DNA of 51,679 nucleotides, from positions 1-51,679 of the forward strand of contig JAFUEX010000008.1 in NCBI GenBank assembly GCA_017470165.1. Reading direction: 5' to 3'. Shown in pieces: positions 1 through 8,146 of the stretch; position 1 is the stretch's first letter, and each line of letters opens with the position of its first letter. Both the position numbers and the translations under genes were made by a program. The DNA is from Alphaproteobacteria bacterium. GTDB lineage: Bacteria > Pseudomonadota > Alphaproteobacteria > RF32 > CAG-239. The notes beneath the pieces were generated by a model. It ran no database searches and was not told the DNA's origin. It saw only the letters and a program-made list of their open reading frames with translations.

Positions 1-20
1 AATGCTATGCTTTCTACCAT
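1..20 (-). CDS. Start of an unidentified gene running off the left edge
   Basis: On the minus strand a good ribosome binding site (AAGGAGG) sits 6-7 nt before an ATG at position 20, and the reading frame stays open to the window edge (MVESIA). A well-spaced promoter lies about 60 nt upstream at 79-107, which supports a real start. Only six codons are visible, so no function can be given. Confidence 0.4.
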
Positions 21-78
21 CTCCGCCTCCTTCCCGGCGCTGCTCCCGCCGCGCAAAATATCCTACTCATCTTGTTCC

Positions 79-107
79 ATATTACCACATTTTTACCCCT
101 TTGTAAA
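79..107 (-). promoter_or_regulatory. Sigma70-type promoter for the gene leaving the left edge
   Basis: Read on the minus strand, TTTACA (102-107) and TAATAT (79-84) are separated by 17 nt, close to the sigma70 consensus. It points at the start codon at position 20. No terminator or coding sequence was recognised between it and the repeat cluster at 169-600. Confidence 0.45.
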
Positions 108-168
108 CCCCTTTTATTTAATTTATCGTTAACATATCTTTTTTTATTGTTTTATTGTTTTTTATCCT

Positions 169-600
169 GTCACCCCCGAGCGGCTGTAAGCCGCGAGTAA
201 GGGGTCTCATGACCATTAAGGAAATGTCACCCCTTTTTCTGTGACGGATGTCACAGGAAAATCAGGGGTCTCATGACCACAAGGACACTTATGACAAAGA
301 GATGCCTTATTCGCGGACTAAAGTCCGCTCAGGCATGACATTCCTGTGTTTTTTTTCATTATCCTGTCACCCCTTTTCATTATCCTGTCACCCCTTCGCC
401 GCATCGCGGCGAATAAGGGGTCTCATGTTGTTTTTTTATGTCATCGCTGAGCCGTTTATAAAACGGCGAATAAGCGATCTCTTCCTTTTTTATGTCATCG
501 CTGAGTGCCGTAAGGCACGAATAAGCGATCCCATCGTCACAAGGACACTTATGACAAAGAGATGCCTTATTCGCGAACTAAAGTCCGCTCAGGCATGACA
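169..600. repeat. Cluster of seven double-stem hairpin repeats (cluster 1)
   Basis: Seven hairpin units lie at 169-206, 226-270, 301-340, 388-422, 441-480, 495-530 and 561-600. Units 3 and 7 are inverted relative to the others. The common plan is TGTCA, a 5-6 bp outer stem, GAG, an inner stem-loop, GAATAA (or GAGTAA), then the other half of the outer stem followed by a CTCATGAC-like flank. Outer stems differ between units (ATCGCT/AGCGAT, ACCCCT/AGGGGT, ATGCCT/AGGCAT) but stay paired, and inner stems do the same. The unit at 226-270 has the other inner stem, CTGTGAC/GTCACAG. A stretch of about 65 bp around 275-345 is nearly repeated at 535-605. No protein-coding gene is supported here. The layout resembles REP/BIME intergenic repeats, but I do not recognise the family. 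Confidence 0.85.
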
Positions 601-651
601 TTTCTGTGTTTTTTCGGCTTTAATCGCCCATTAAAACATCGGGCAATTACC

Positions 652-2415
652 TTATTTATACAATGGACGCTTGCTATACTTCGTATGCAGCAACTTATGC
701 GCCAACTTTCCGCCGGCCTCACCCAAATAATCATTATAAAGTTTCTTTATCGATTCGTTTTTGTGAGACAAACGATTGGCCGCCGCTGCATCTTCGCAGT
801 TAAGTCCTTGCGAGCGCAGTTTGCGTATCTCATCATTAATTCCCCAAGGCTTCGGACGTCCTTGTCCCATCACTTTGGGCTGCCCGCCTCCGGCAATACA
901 TCCGCCAGGGCAAGCCATTACTTCAACAAAATGATACGGCATCTCCTCGCCTTTTTCCATCGCTGATTTAATCTCTTCCAAAACTGCCTCGGCATTTCCT
1001 ACGCCGTTAACCACCGCTATGCGCACCTTAGTACCCATAATATCAACCTCGGCCACCTTCACCGCGTCCAATCCGATAATCGGGTCAAAACACAGATTTC
1101 CCAGCTCCTGACCGGTAATATAGAAAAATGCCGTACGCAAAGCCGCCGTCATCACTCCGCCCGACACACCGAAAATCGTTCCGGCGCCGGAGTATTCTCC
1201 CAGCGGATTATCCGCCTCTTCCTCCGGCAGATTGGCAAAATCAATTCCGTTTTGCTTAATCATCTTGGCCAACTCACGCGTGGTTATCACCTCGTCGACA
1301 TCTTGATATCCTGAAGACGCCATTGTTTCATCCCGCGCGATTTCCCATTTTTTCGCAGTACAGGGCATCACCGAAACCACTTTTATCTTAGCGGCATCAA
1401 TCCCCATCTTCTCGGCATAATATGTTTTGGCCACAGCCCCCACCATTTCGTGAGGCGACTTGCAGCTTGACAAATGCGGCAACATCTCGGGATAATACTT
1501 TTCGATATAATCCACCCACGCCGGACAACACGATGTAAACATCGGCAAATTGTCCTTTTCCTTAAACCGCTTAACAAACTCGGTGGCTTCTTCAATAATT
1601 GTCAAATCCGCCCCGAAATTGGTGTCAAACACTTTGGCAAAACCCAATTTACGCAAAGCCGCATAAATCTTTCCGGTCAAATTGCTGCCGAAATCTGCTC
1701 CGAATTCTTCACCCAAAGCCACTCTGACGGCCGGAGCAATCTGCACCACCGTCACCAAATCCTTGTCTTTAAGCATATTCCACACTTTGCCCGTGGTATC
1801 ATAATCGGTAATGGCACCGGTCGGACAGTGCGCCGCACATTGCCCGCATTTAATACAAGGCGAATCTCCCAACTTGGTATCGTTGGCGCCGGTCACCTTG
1901 GTAGACATTCCGCGGTGCAAATAGCTCAAAGCCCATACATTCTGCACATTTTGGCATATATCCACGCACCGACCGCAAACAATACACTTGGCCGGCTCCA
2001 AAACTATCGCCTTGGTAGTGTCATCAATCGGCTCTGCAGACAAAATCTTGCGAATTTCATCACCGCCCACTCCCATCTGCGCGGCCATATCCTGCAGCTC
2101 GCAAGCCCCGTTGCGCGAACAAGTCAAACAACTATTGGGGTGATTGCTCAAAATCAGCTCCAGCACAGTCTTTCTAATCTCTCTCAGCTCGGCATCATTG
2201 GTAACAATCTCCATTCCCTCAGCCGCCGGAGTGCAACACGACCGCATAATCCGTCCGCCGGCCTTCACAATACACATACCGCACCCTGCACTCGGATCAA
2301 CATCCGGATGTTTGCACAAAGTGGGGATGTCTATATGTGCCAACCGTGCCGCTTCCAAAATACTGGTTCCGTCTTGAACTTCAACATCCACGCCATCAAT
2401 TTTCAGCTTAACCAT
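652..2415 (-). CDS. hydA: NADH-dependent [FeFe] hydrogenase, catalytic subunit HydA/HndD
   Basis: Catalyses reversible proton reduction to H2 at the H-cluster, in the cytoplasm. The 587 residues show the full modular layout: an N-terminal [2Fe-2S] domain (C34, C45, C48, C60), a His-Cys [4Fe-4S] site (H92, C96, C99, C105), two ferredoxin-type [4Fe-4S] motifs (C144-C154 and C187-C197), then the H-cluster signatures TSCCPAW (C296), MPCTAKKWE (C352) and ACPGGCIAGG (C502, C506), and a C-terminal small-subunit-like domain. Length is normal for HndD-type enzymes of about 580-590 residues. It is the last gene of hydCBA and starts 2 nt after the hydB stop. The maturases HydE, HydF and HydG are not in this window. 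Identification is very secure; whether the enzyme bifurcates electrons is not decided by sequence. Confidence 0.95.
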   Translation of the reverse strand: MVKLKIDGVDVEVQDGTSILEAARLAHIDIPTLCKHPDVDPSAGCGMCIVKAGGRIMRSCCTPAAEGMEIVTNDAELREIRKTVLELILSNHPNSCLTCSRNGACELQDMAAQMGVGGDEIRKILSAEPIDDTTKAIVLEPAKCIVCGRCVDICQNVQNVWALSYLHRGMSTKVTGANDTKLGDSPCIKCGQCAAHCPTGAITDYDTTGKVWNMLKDKDLVTVVQIAPAVRVALGEEFGADFGSNLTGKIYAALRKLGFAKVFDTNFGADLTIIEEATEFVKRFKEKDNLPMFTSCCPAWVDYIEKYYPEMLPHLSSCKSPHEMVGAVAKTYYAEKMGIDAAKIKVVSVMPCTAKKWEIARDETMASSGYQDVDEVITTRELAKMIKQNGIDFANLPEEEADNPLGEYSGAGTIFGVSGGVMTAALRTAFFYITGQELGNLCFDPIIGLDAVKVAEVDIMGTKVRIAVVNGVGNAEAVLEEIKSAMEKGEEMPYHFVEVMACPGGCIAGGGQPKVMGQGRPKPWGINDEIRKLRSQGLNCEDAAAANRLSHKNESIKKLYNDYLGEAGGKLAHKLLHTKYSKRPLYK

Positions 2416-2417
2416 GC

Positions 2418-4103
2418 CTAATTCTCCTCATCTTTTAAGTTGCCGTCAACCAGCTTGGTAATATATTCATTTTCATAAAACTTCAGAGTCGACAAAACCG
2501 GATTCGGTGCCGTCTGCCCCAAACCGCAAAGTGATGCCTTCTGCATGGCAAAAGCAATTTTTTTCAACAACTCCAAATCTTTCTTTTTGCCCTTGCCGCG
2601 ATTGATTTTATCCAAAAGTGCCAGCATCTGCCGTCCACCGATTCGACAAGGCGCGCATTTGCCGCAAGACTCATCAACCGTAAAATCCAAATAGAATTTA
2701 GCCAGCGACACCATATCCGAGGAATCATCAATCACAATCATACCGCCCGAGCCCATAATCGAGCCGACTTTTTTCAGCTCCTCGTAGCACACCGGCATAT
2801 TCATATATTCCTTGGGTATCACCCCGCCGGAAGGCCCGCCGGTCTGCACCGCTTTAAGGTGTTTTCCTGTAGGCACTCCGCCGCCTATCTCATTGACAAT
2901 CTCGTTAATGGTGGTCCCCATCGGCACCTCAATCAACCCCGAATGTTCGACCTGACCGGTCAACGCAAACACCTTAGTACCTTTGGAGGTCTCCGTTCCA
3001 AACGAAGCAAACCAATCTGCACCTTTGAGCATAATCTTTGACACATTGGCCAAAGTTTCAACATTGTTCACGCAAGACGGCTTCTCCCACAATCCTTTGT
3101 TCGTCGGATAAGGCGGACGCGGACGCGGTGTACCTCTTGCTCCCTCAATCGAGTGAATAAGTGCCGTTTCTTCACCGCAGACAAAAGCACCGGCGCCCAA
3201 GCGAATATCCACATTGAAGCAAAAATCCGTACCCATAATATTATTGCCCAACAGGCGATTCTTCTTGCAGGCCTTGATAGCCTTTTCCAGTCTTTCAACC
3301 GCCAAAGGATACTCAGCACGCACATAAAACCATCCCTCGGTTGCCCCGATGGCATAAGCGGCAATCATCATACCCTCAATCACCGCGTGCGGATCACCCT
3401 CCAAAATTGACCTATCCATATAGGCGCCGGGGTCTCCTTCATCACCGTTACAAATAATAAACTTTTCGTCAACCGTCGGAACTTTAGCCGCCAGCTCCCA
3501 CTTCATACCGGTCGAAAATCCGCCACCGCCGCGGCCGCGCAAACCCGAGCGCTTAATTTCATCAACCACTTGCGCCGGCGTCATCGTTTTCAGCGCTTTT
3601 TCCAAAGCCAGATATCCGCCGCGAGCAATATATTCGGCAATATCCTCTGGATCCATATGACCGGCATTTTTCAATACCACCTTTTCCTGCTTGGTAAAAA
3701 ACGGCAGCTCCAAAGACAGCATATAGCGCTCCAAATCCGCCGGAATCTTTTGCGTTCCTTGAGCCTTCAGCGCCGGAATAACATATTTCAACATAATATC
3801 TTTAACAGCGTCCAAATTAACTCTTTTGAACAAAACATCCTTCTGTCCGCCCACCTCAACTCTGATAAGCGGACCTTGTGCGCACAGCCCCATACATCCG
3901 GTAGCCACCACCCGCACCTTATCCTCCAGTTGATGCTCGGAAACGATATTTTTAATCAGCTCCAAAATATCATCACTGCCCGAAGACTTGCACCCCGTCG
4001 AGTGACAACAATAAATGTTGCAAACAAACTTTTCGATTTCCGCCAGCTTATTTTTGGCTATCTCGTGAATATCAAATCTTTTTTCCAAATCAATATCGGC
4101 CAT
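2418..4103 (-). CDS. hydB: NADH-dependent [FeFe] hydrogenase, NAD/FMN-binding subunit HydB/HndC
   Basis: NuoF-like diaphorase subunit that exchanges electrons between NAD(H) and the hydrogenase. The 561 residues have an N-terminal thioredoxin-like [2Fe-2S] domain (C33, C38, C70, C74), the glycine-rich NADH site GLRGRGGGGFSTGMKW near 187-202, the FMN-region motif CNGDEGDPGAYMDRS near 218-232, an SLBB domain, and the [4Fe-4S] ligands ESCGKCAPC (C480, C483, C486) with C526. The usual C-terminal two-cluster ferredoxin domain of HydB proteins is absent: the protein ends about 35 residues after C526. The start at 4103 was chosen because AAGGAGG precedes this ATG at good distance; an upstream in-frame ATG at 4127 lies inside hydC. 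One nucleotide separates it from hydC, indicating tight co-expression. Confidence 0.93.
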   Translation of the reverse strand: MADIDLEKRFDIHEIAKNKLAEIEKFVCNIYCCHSTGCKSSGSDDILELIKNIVSEHQLEDKVRVVATGCMGLCAQGPLIRVEVGGQKDVLFKRVNLDAVKDIMLKYVIPALKAQGTQKIPADLERYMLSLELPFFTKQEKVVLKNAGHMDPEDIAEYIARGGYLALEKALKTMTPAQVVDEIKRSGLRGRGGGGFSTGMKWELAAKVPTVDEKFIICNGDEGDPGAYMDRSILEGDPHAVIEGMMIAAYAIGATEGWFYVRAEYPLAVERLEKAIKACKKNRLLGNNIMGTDFCFNVDIRLGAGAFVCGEETALIHSIEGARGTPRPRPPYPTNKGLWEKPSCVNNVETLANVSKIMLKGADWFASFGTETSKGTKVFALTGQVEHSGLIEVPMGTTINEIVNEIGGGVPTGKHLKAVQTGGPSGGVIPKEYMNMPVCYEELKKVGSIMGSGGMIVIDDSSDMVSLAKFYLDFTVDESCGKCAPCRIGGRQMLALLDKINRGKGKKKDLELLKKIAFAMQKASLCGLGQTAPNPVLSTLKFYENEYITKLVDGNLKDEEN

Positions 4104-4104
4104 C

Positions 4105-4578
4105 TTAATCCTCCTTGAAAGCCTCACGCCACTCGTTCAAAATTTCCGGAACATTCTCCGGCGTCATCCGACCATAGGTTTTGCCGTTAACCACACACAC
4201 CGGCGCCAACCCGCAACATCCCACGCAACGCACACATTGCAAGTGAAACAATCCGTCTTTGGTGCTCTCGCCTTCATTGATACCCAATTCCGACTTAAAC
4301 TTCTCAAGCACCTTATCATTTCCCTTCAGATAGCAGGCCGTACCGGTACAAACCGAAATAACCGCCTTTCCCGGAGCTTTCAGCTTAAAGAAATTATAAA
4401 AAGTCAAAACTTCGTAGATTCGCGCCAGCGGAATATTCATTCCTTTGGCCAAATCAACGGCATCTTGCCAATCTACATATCCTTTAACGTCTTGAATTTC
4501 GTGCAGCGCCATAATCAACGACCCGCGTTTTTTGCGCCATTTTGTTGCAGCCTGCGCAGCTTGAGAAGTATCAGCCAT
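4105..4578 (-). CDS. hydC: NADH-dependent [FeFe] hydrogenase, NuoE-like subunit HydC/HndA
   Basis: Thioredoxin-fold [2Fe-2S] subunit of 157 residues that relays electrons within the HydABC complex. The four cluster ligands fit C77, C82, C118 and C122 (motifs SVCTGTACYLKG and CVRCVGCCGLAP). It is the first gene of the operon. A strong ribosome binding site (AAAGGAGA) stands 8 nt before the ATG. The order hydC-hydB-hydA matches NAD-linked hydrogenases of anaerobes. No separate HndB-type gene is present, because the corresponding domain is fused to the N-terminus of HydB. Confidence 0.92.
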   Translation of the reverse strand: MADTSQAAQAATKWRKKRGSLIMALHEIQDVKGYVDWQDAVDLAKGMNIPLARIYEVLTFYNFFKLKAPGKAVISVCTGTACYLKGNDKVLEKFKSELGINEGESTKDGLFHLQCVRCVGCCGLAPVCVVNGKTYGRMTPENVPEILNEWREAFKED

Positions 4579-4734
4579 ATATGCGTCTCCTTTAATATTT
4601 GCATTTCACTTCCGAATTGTAACGGCTTTTTTTTCATCTGCAAGCAGTTTCGTTAAGAATTGCCAAATTTATTTGACAATTGCAAAAAAATCGATCATTT
4701 TGCTCGACAGGTGTAATCTAATAATATATCATCA
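4579..4734. promoter_or_regulatory. Divergent intergenic region between hydC and lptF
   Basis: These 156 nt must hold promoters for both the hydrogenase operon and the lptF cluster. A TTGACA lies at 4673-4678 on the plus strand, but I see no convincing -10 box 16-18 nt after it. An interrupted palindrome, CAAAT-TT-ATTTG, lies at 4664-4675 and could be a regulator site. The exact promoters are not resolved. Confidence 0.35.
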
Positions 4735-5877
4735 ATGATTATGAAAAAGTTAAACGTTTACATTTTTAGACAAATTGTTATAGGTTTTTTGCTGGTCAGT
4801 TTCTCACTGATGTCAATTATCTGGCTGTCGCAGTCGTTGCGTTTTTTGGACTTGATTGTCTCTAAGGGTATTTCTGCCGGCATTTTCGTTAAATTGACAT
4901 CTCTGTTGATGCCGCGTATTTTTACGATTCTCGCACCGATTGCCCTGTTTGCCTCAGTCCTGTTTGTCTATAATCGTATGTTGATAGACCAAGAGTTGGT
5001 GGTTATGAAATCTGCCGGCATCAGTCCTTGGCAGTTAGCTAAAGCCGTAGTTTTATGCGGAGCAATATTGGCCATACTCAATGTTTATATAATGAATATA
5101 GGCATTCCCAAAGCCGAAGCCAAGTTCAAGGAATTGGAATGGCGGGTCAAAAACAACATTACCCAAATGATGTTCCGCGAGGGCGAGTTTACCAAGATTC
5201 AAGACAATCTCACCGTATTTATCAGCAAACACGATGATGACGGCACCGTCAAGGGTATCATCATCAATGACGAACGCTCTCCCAAAACCAAATCTACCAC
5301 CTCAGCCGAAAAAGGTCTGATGGTGCAAACCGACCAAGGCCCCCGCATTATTTTGATTAACGGCAGCCGTCAAGAGGTGGGCATCCGCAAAAATACTTTT
5401 TCCTCCGTAAGTTTCAGCCAATATTCCGTAGACTTCGGCCTGCAAGGCTCGCGCAAACGCGGCAAAGACAGCGCTCGAACTCACTCCTTCGAAGAACTCA
5501 TTACCGCCCTTAGTAACCCGACCCTCTCAAAAGAGGACCGCTACAAATGGTTTACCGAGGCCAATCGCCGCATCACCACTCCGTTGTTGGCATTGGTTTA
5601 TGCCCTGATTGCCTGCACCGGACTGCTCATCAGCAACTTCAACCGCCGCGGCCAAACCAAAACTATTGGTACTGCCATCGCATCAATTGTCATTATTCAA
5701 GCTATTGATTTGGTATCCGGCAATCAATCGGCCAAACACCTGCCTTTTTTGCTGATTATGTATGCCAATGTGCTGCTGCCGATATCCGTTTGTATTACCC
5801 TGTTACTAAAACCGGACATTCTAAATGGGCGGCCGTTTAGGTCAACGCTCAATGTTATGGGAGAAACTAATGCCTAA
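4735..5877 (+). CDS. lptF: LPS export ABC transporter permease LptF (YjgP/YjgQ family)
   Basis: Inner-membrane permease of the Lpt system, which extracts lipopolysaccharide from the inner membrane and feeds the periplasmic bridge. The 380 residues have the family layout: three N-terminal transmembrane helices (about 12-34, 55-78, 100-120), a periplasmic beta-jellyroll-like domain (about 130-270) and three C-terminal helices (about 283-360). The start is either 4735 or the in-frame ATG at 4741; no clear ribosome binding site decides. Its stop overlaps the lptD start by 8 nt. Alphaproteobacteria usually carry lptF-lptG-lptD; here only one permease precedes lptD, so it could also be called LptG and its partner must be elsewhere. 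Confidence 0.88.
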   Translation: MIMKKLNVYIFRQIVIGFLLVSFSLMSIIWLSQSLRFLDLIVSKGISAGIFVKLTSLLMPRIFTILAPIALFASVLFVYNRMLIDQELVVMKSAGISPWQLAKAVVLCGAILAILNVYIMNIGIPKAEAKFKELEWRVKNNITQMMFREGEFTKIQDNLTVFISKHDDDGTVKGIIINDERSPKTKSTTSAEKGLMVQTDQGPRIILINGSRQEVGIRKNTFSSVSFSQYSVDFGLQGSRKRGKDSARTHSFEELITALSNPTLSKEDRYKWFTEANRRITTPLLALVYALIACTGLLISNFNRRGQTKTIGTAIASIVIIQAIDLVSGNQSAKHLPFLLIMYANVLLPISVCITLLLKPDILNGRPFRSTLNVMGETNA

Positions 5878-8119
5878 GTTGAAACCGCTGTTTTTAACCG
5901 GCTTTTTGTGTGTTATAAGCATCTGCTCTGCAGCCAAAGACGACACCGACAGCCTCATTTTGCTTGACACCAACAAATCAATCGACGCGGTTCAGCCCAA
6001 ACCCAAGGCCAAAATCGAGCCCAAATACAATATAACCAACGTCCTCGACAAACCCAATGTCGAAACCACCGATATTTATTTCAATGCCGATTCTTTAGAA
6101 AATTCTTCACACACCGGCCTGATTACCGCTTCCGGCAATGTTGAAATCACCCGCGAAGATCTGACCTTGCGCGCCGATAAGGTCACCTACGACCAAAACA
6201 CCGACCATATCAGTGCTTCCGGCAACGTCATCCTGTTAGAAAAAAGCGGCAATGTTTTGTTTGCCGACAGCATTAATCTCAGCGAAAAGATGCAAAATGC
6301 CGATGTCGAAAACATCAAGGTCATTCTGCTTGACAAAACTCGCTTAGCCGCGCGTTCGTTCCGCAAAAAATCCAACGACCGCAAGGTTATGCGCAACGCT
6401 GTTTACACCCCTTGTGACAATTGTCAAAATTCATCTCCCTTATGGCAAATCAAAGCGACCAAAGTTTTACACAACCCGATTGACCAAAATGTCGAGTATC
6501 AAAACGCTCTGTTGGAAATAAAAAGTGTACCGGTATTTTACACCCCCTATTTTTCTCACCCTGACCCTTCGGTAAAGCACCGTTCCGGCTTTTTGTTTCC
6601 CCGTTTTATGAGCAACGGTTTTTTAGGCGCGGCGGTTCAGCCTCAGTATTTTTGGGACATTTCCGAACAGACCAACCTCACCTTCAATCCCATTATCTCC
6701 ACTGACAAAGACCCTGTCTACTCGGCTATTTTCCGCACCTATTTCTATCGCGGCGAGTTAAACGCCTCAGGTTCGATTATGCAAGACAAAGACTATGACA
6801 AAAAAGACGACCCCCGCGGGCATTTATTCCTCTATGGGCGCTACGAACTTAACGATTATTGGGTAGCCGATACCGACATCAATTACGTTTCCGATCACAA
6901 TTATCTTGATGACTTGGATTTACCCAAACGCGACGATTCGTGGCTCACCTCCCGTCTGCGTTTGCAAGCATTCGACAACCGCAACTATGCCTATGTTGAG
7001 GGTTATTATTACGATATGTTGAGCTATCGTTTGCAAAATTTCAACAAACCTTACGTCTTCCCCACCGTGGGTTATGAAAATATCTCCACTCCCAATGCTT
7101 ATGGCGCCTATTTCCGCAATTCTTTTTCCGGAGCCTCCATTTACCACAAAGAAGACGACGCCTCGCAACGTCTCACCATGGTCAACGAGTGGAACTTACC
7201 CTACACCAGCCCTTATGGTGAAAAATACAAAATGACGGCCTCATTAAAATCCGATGTTTACTACGCCACTCGTTATTATAACTTCCAAGACGAGTATTAT
7301 ACCGGCACCACCGCCCGCGTATTCCCGCAGTTAGGCTTGGAATGGCGGCTGCCGTTTATTCGCAACACCGAGAACACCTCGCAGATTTTGGAACCGATTA
7401 TTCTCGGTGCTATCGCCCCCGACAAAGGCAACAAACGTGATAAAATTCCCAATGACGACAGTCGCTATATTGAGTTAACCGATACCAATATTTTTGATTT
7501 GGACCGCTATGCCGGCTACGACCGCAACGACGTCGGCTCCCGCGTCAGCTATGGTCTCAACTGGAGCTTCTATGGCAAACAATGGGGGCGCTCTTCGTTG
7601 CTTTTTGCGCAAAACTACGAATTCAAAGAAAATGACGAGATTTTCAAACAAAACAACTCCGGCAGCAGATTTTCGGACTATGTCGGCCGCCTGTATGCCG
7701 CCCCCAGCGACTTTTTTGACATTACCTATCGTTTTAAGTTGGACAAAGACGACTACGACATCACCTACAGCGAGCTGTCTTCCTCTTTCGGTAATGACCT
7801 GTTACGCCTGAATGTCGGTTATATTTTCTTCCCACAAAACGATCAGGAATCTCTCTACTACGGCTATCGCCGCAAAGAGCTGTACACCTCCGTACGCTCG
7901 CAAATCACTCGCAATTGGTCAGTCAAGGCCTTCACCCGTCAAGATTTGGAAAATTCTTCCACCATTTCCAACGGCGGCGGCATTTCTTATGAGGATGAAT
8001 GTGCCAAATTCGCCCTCACCGCCGAAAAAGAATATTCCAAAGACCCTCATGCTGACAACGATATCTCGTTTTATTTCACATTCTACCTGAAAACCATCGG
8101 CGGAATAGGCAACAACTAA
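5870..8119 (+). CDS. lptD: LPS-assembly protein LptD (OstA/Imp)
   Basis: Outer-membrane beta-barrel that inserts lipopolysaccharide into the outer leaflet together with LptE. The start at 5870 gives 749 residues with a signal peptide (MPKLKPLFLTGFLCVISICS, cleavage near 23). An OstA-type domain follows (about 60-170, alternating-strand sequence with SGNVEITREDLTLRADKV), then a long aromatic-rich barrel with many Tyr/Trp/Asp strands. A conserved-looking Cys pair, TPCDNCQNSSP, lies near 180. GGGAGA precedes the ATG; an earlier in-frame ATG at 5825 lies within lptF and would bury the signal peptide. The gene sits between lptF and surA, the usual alphaproteobacterial context. Confidence 0.93.
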   Translation: MPKLKPLFLTGFLCVISICSAAKDDTDSLILLDTNKSIDAVQPKPKAKIEPKYNITNVLDKPNVETTDIYFNADSLENSSHTGLITASGNVEITREDLTLRADKVTYDQNTDHISASGNVILLEKSGNVLFADSINLSEKMQNADVENIKVILLDKTRLAARSFRKKSNDRKVMRNAVYTPCDNCQNSSPLWQIKATKVLHNPIDQNVEYQNALLEIKSVPVFYTPYFSHPDPSVKHRSGFLFPRFMSNGFLGAAVQPQYFWDISEQTNLTFNPIISTDKDPVYSAIFRTYFYRGELNASGSIMQDKDYDKKDDPRGHLFLYGRYELNDYWVADTDINYVSDHNYLDDLDLPKRDDSWLTSRLRLQAFDNRNYAYVEGYYYDMLSYRLQNFNKPYVFPTVGYENISTPNAYGAYFRNSFSGASIYHKEDDASQRLTMVNEWNLPYTSPYGEKYKMTASLKSDVYYATRYYNFQDEYYTGTTARVFPQLGLEWRLPFIRNTENTSQILEPIILGAIAPDKGNKRDKIPNDDSRYIELTDTNIFDLDRYAGYDRNDVGSRVSYGLNWSFYGKQWGRSSLLFAQNYEFKENDEIFKQNNSGSRFSDYVGRLYAAPSDFFDITYRFKLDKDDYDITYSELSSSFGNDLLRLNVGYIFFPQNDQESLYYGYRRKELYTSVRSQITRNWSVKAFTRQDLENSSTISNGGGISYEDECAKFALTAEKEYSKDPHADNDISFYFTFYLKTIGGIGNN

Positions 8120-8146
8120 GAAAAAAACTTAAAGGAGCAAAAAATT

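Noticed and set aside
169-600. CRISPR array
   Set aside because: Units vary in sequence and orientation, linkers are repeated rather than unique, spacing is irregular, and there are no cas genes.
1474-2421. A long plus-strand reading frame opposite hydA
   Set aside because: It is the antisense of a clear hydrogenase gene; no start signals and no protein-like composition. The same holds for the long frames opposite hydB, cysS, gltX, pnp and prfC.
4673-4700. Exact promoter of lptF at the TTGACA
   Set aside because: No acceptable -10 box at 16-18 nt; only the region is reported.
7494-8090. Extra plus-strand frames within the end of lptD
   Set aside because: They are shadows of the LptD barrel in another frame with biased composition.
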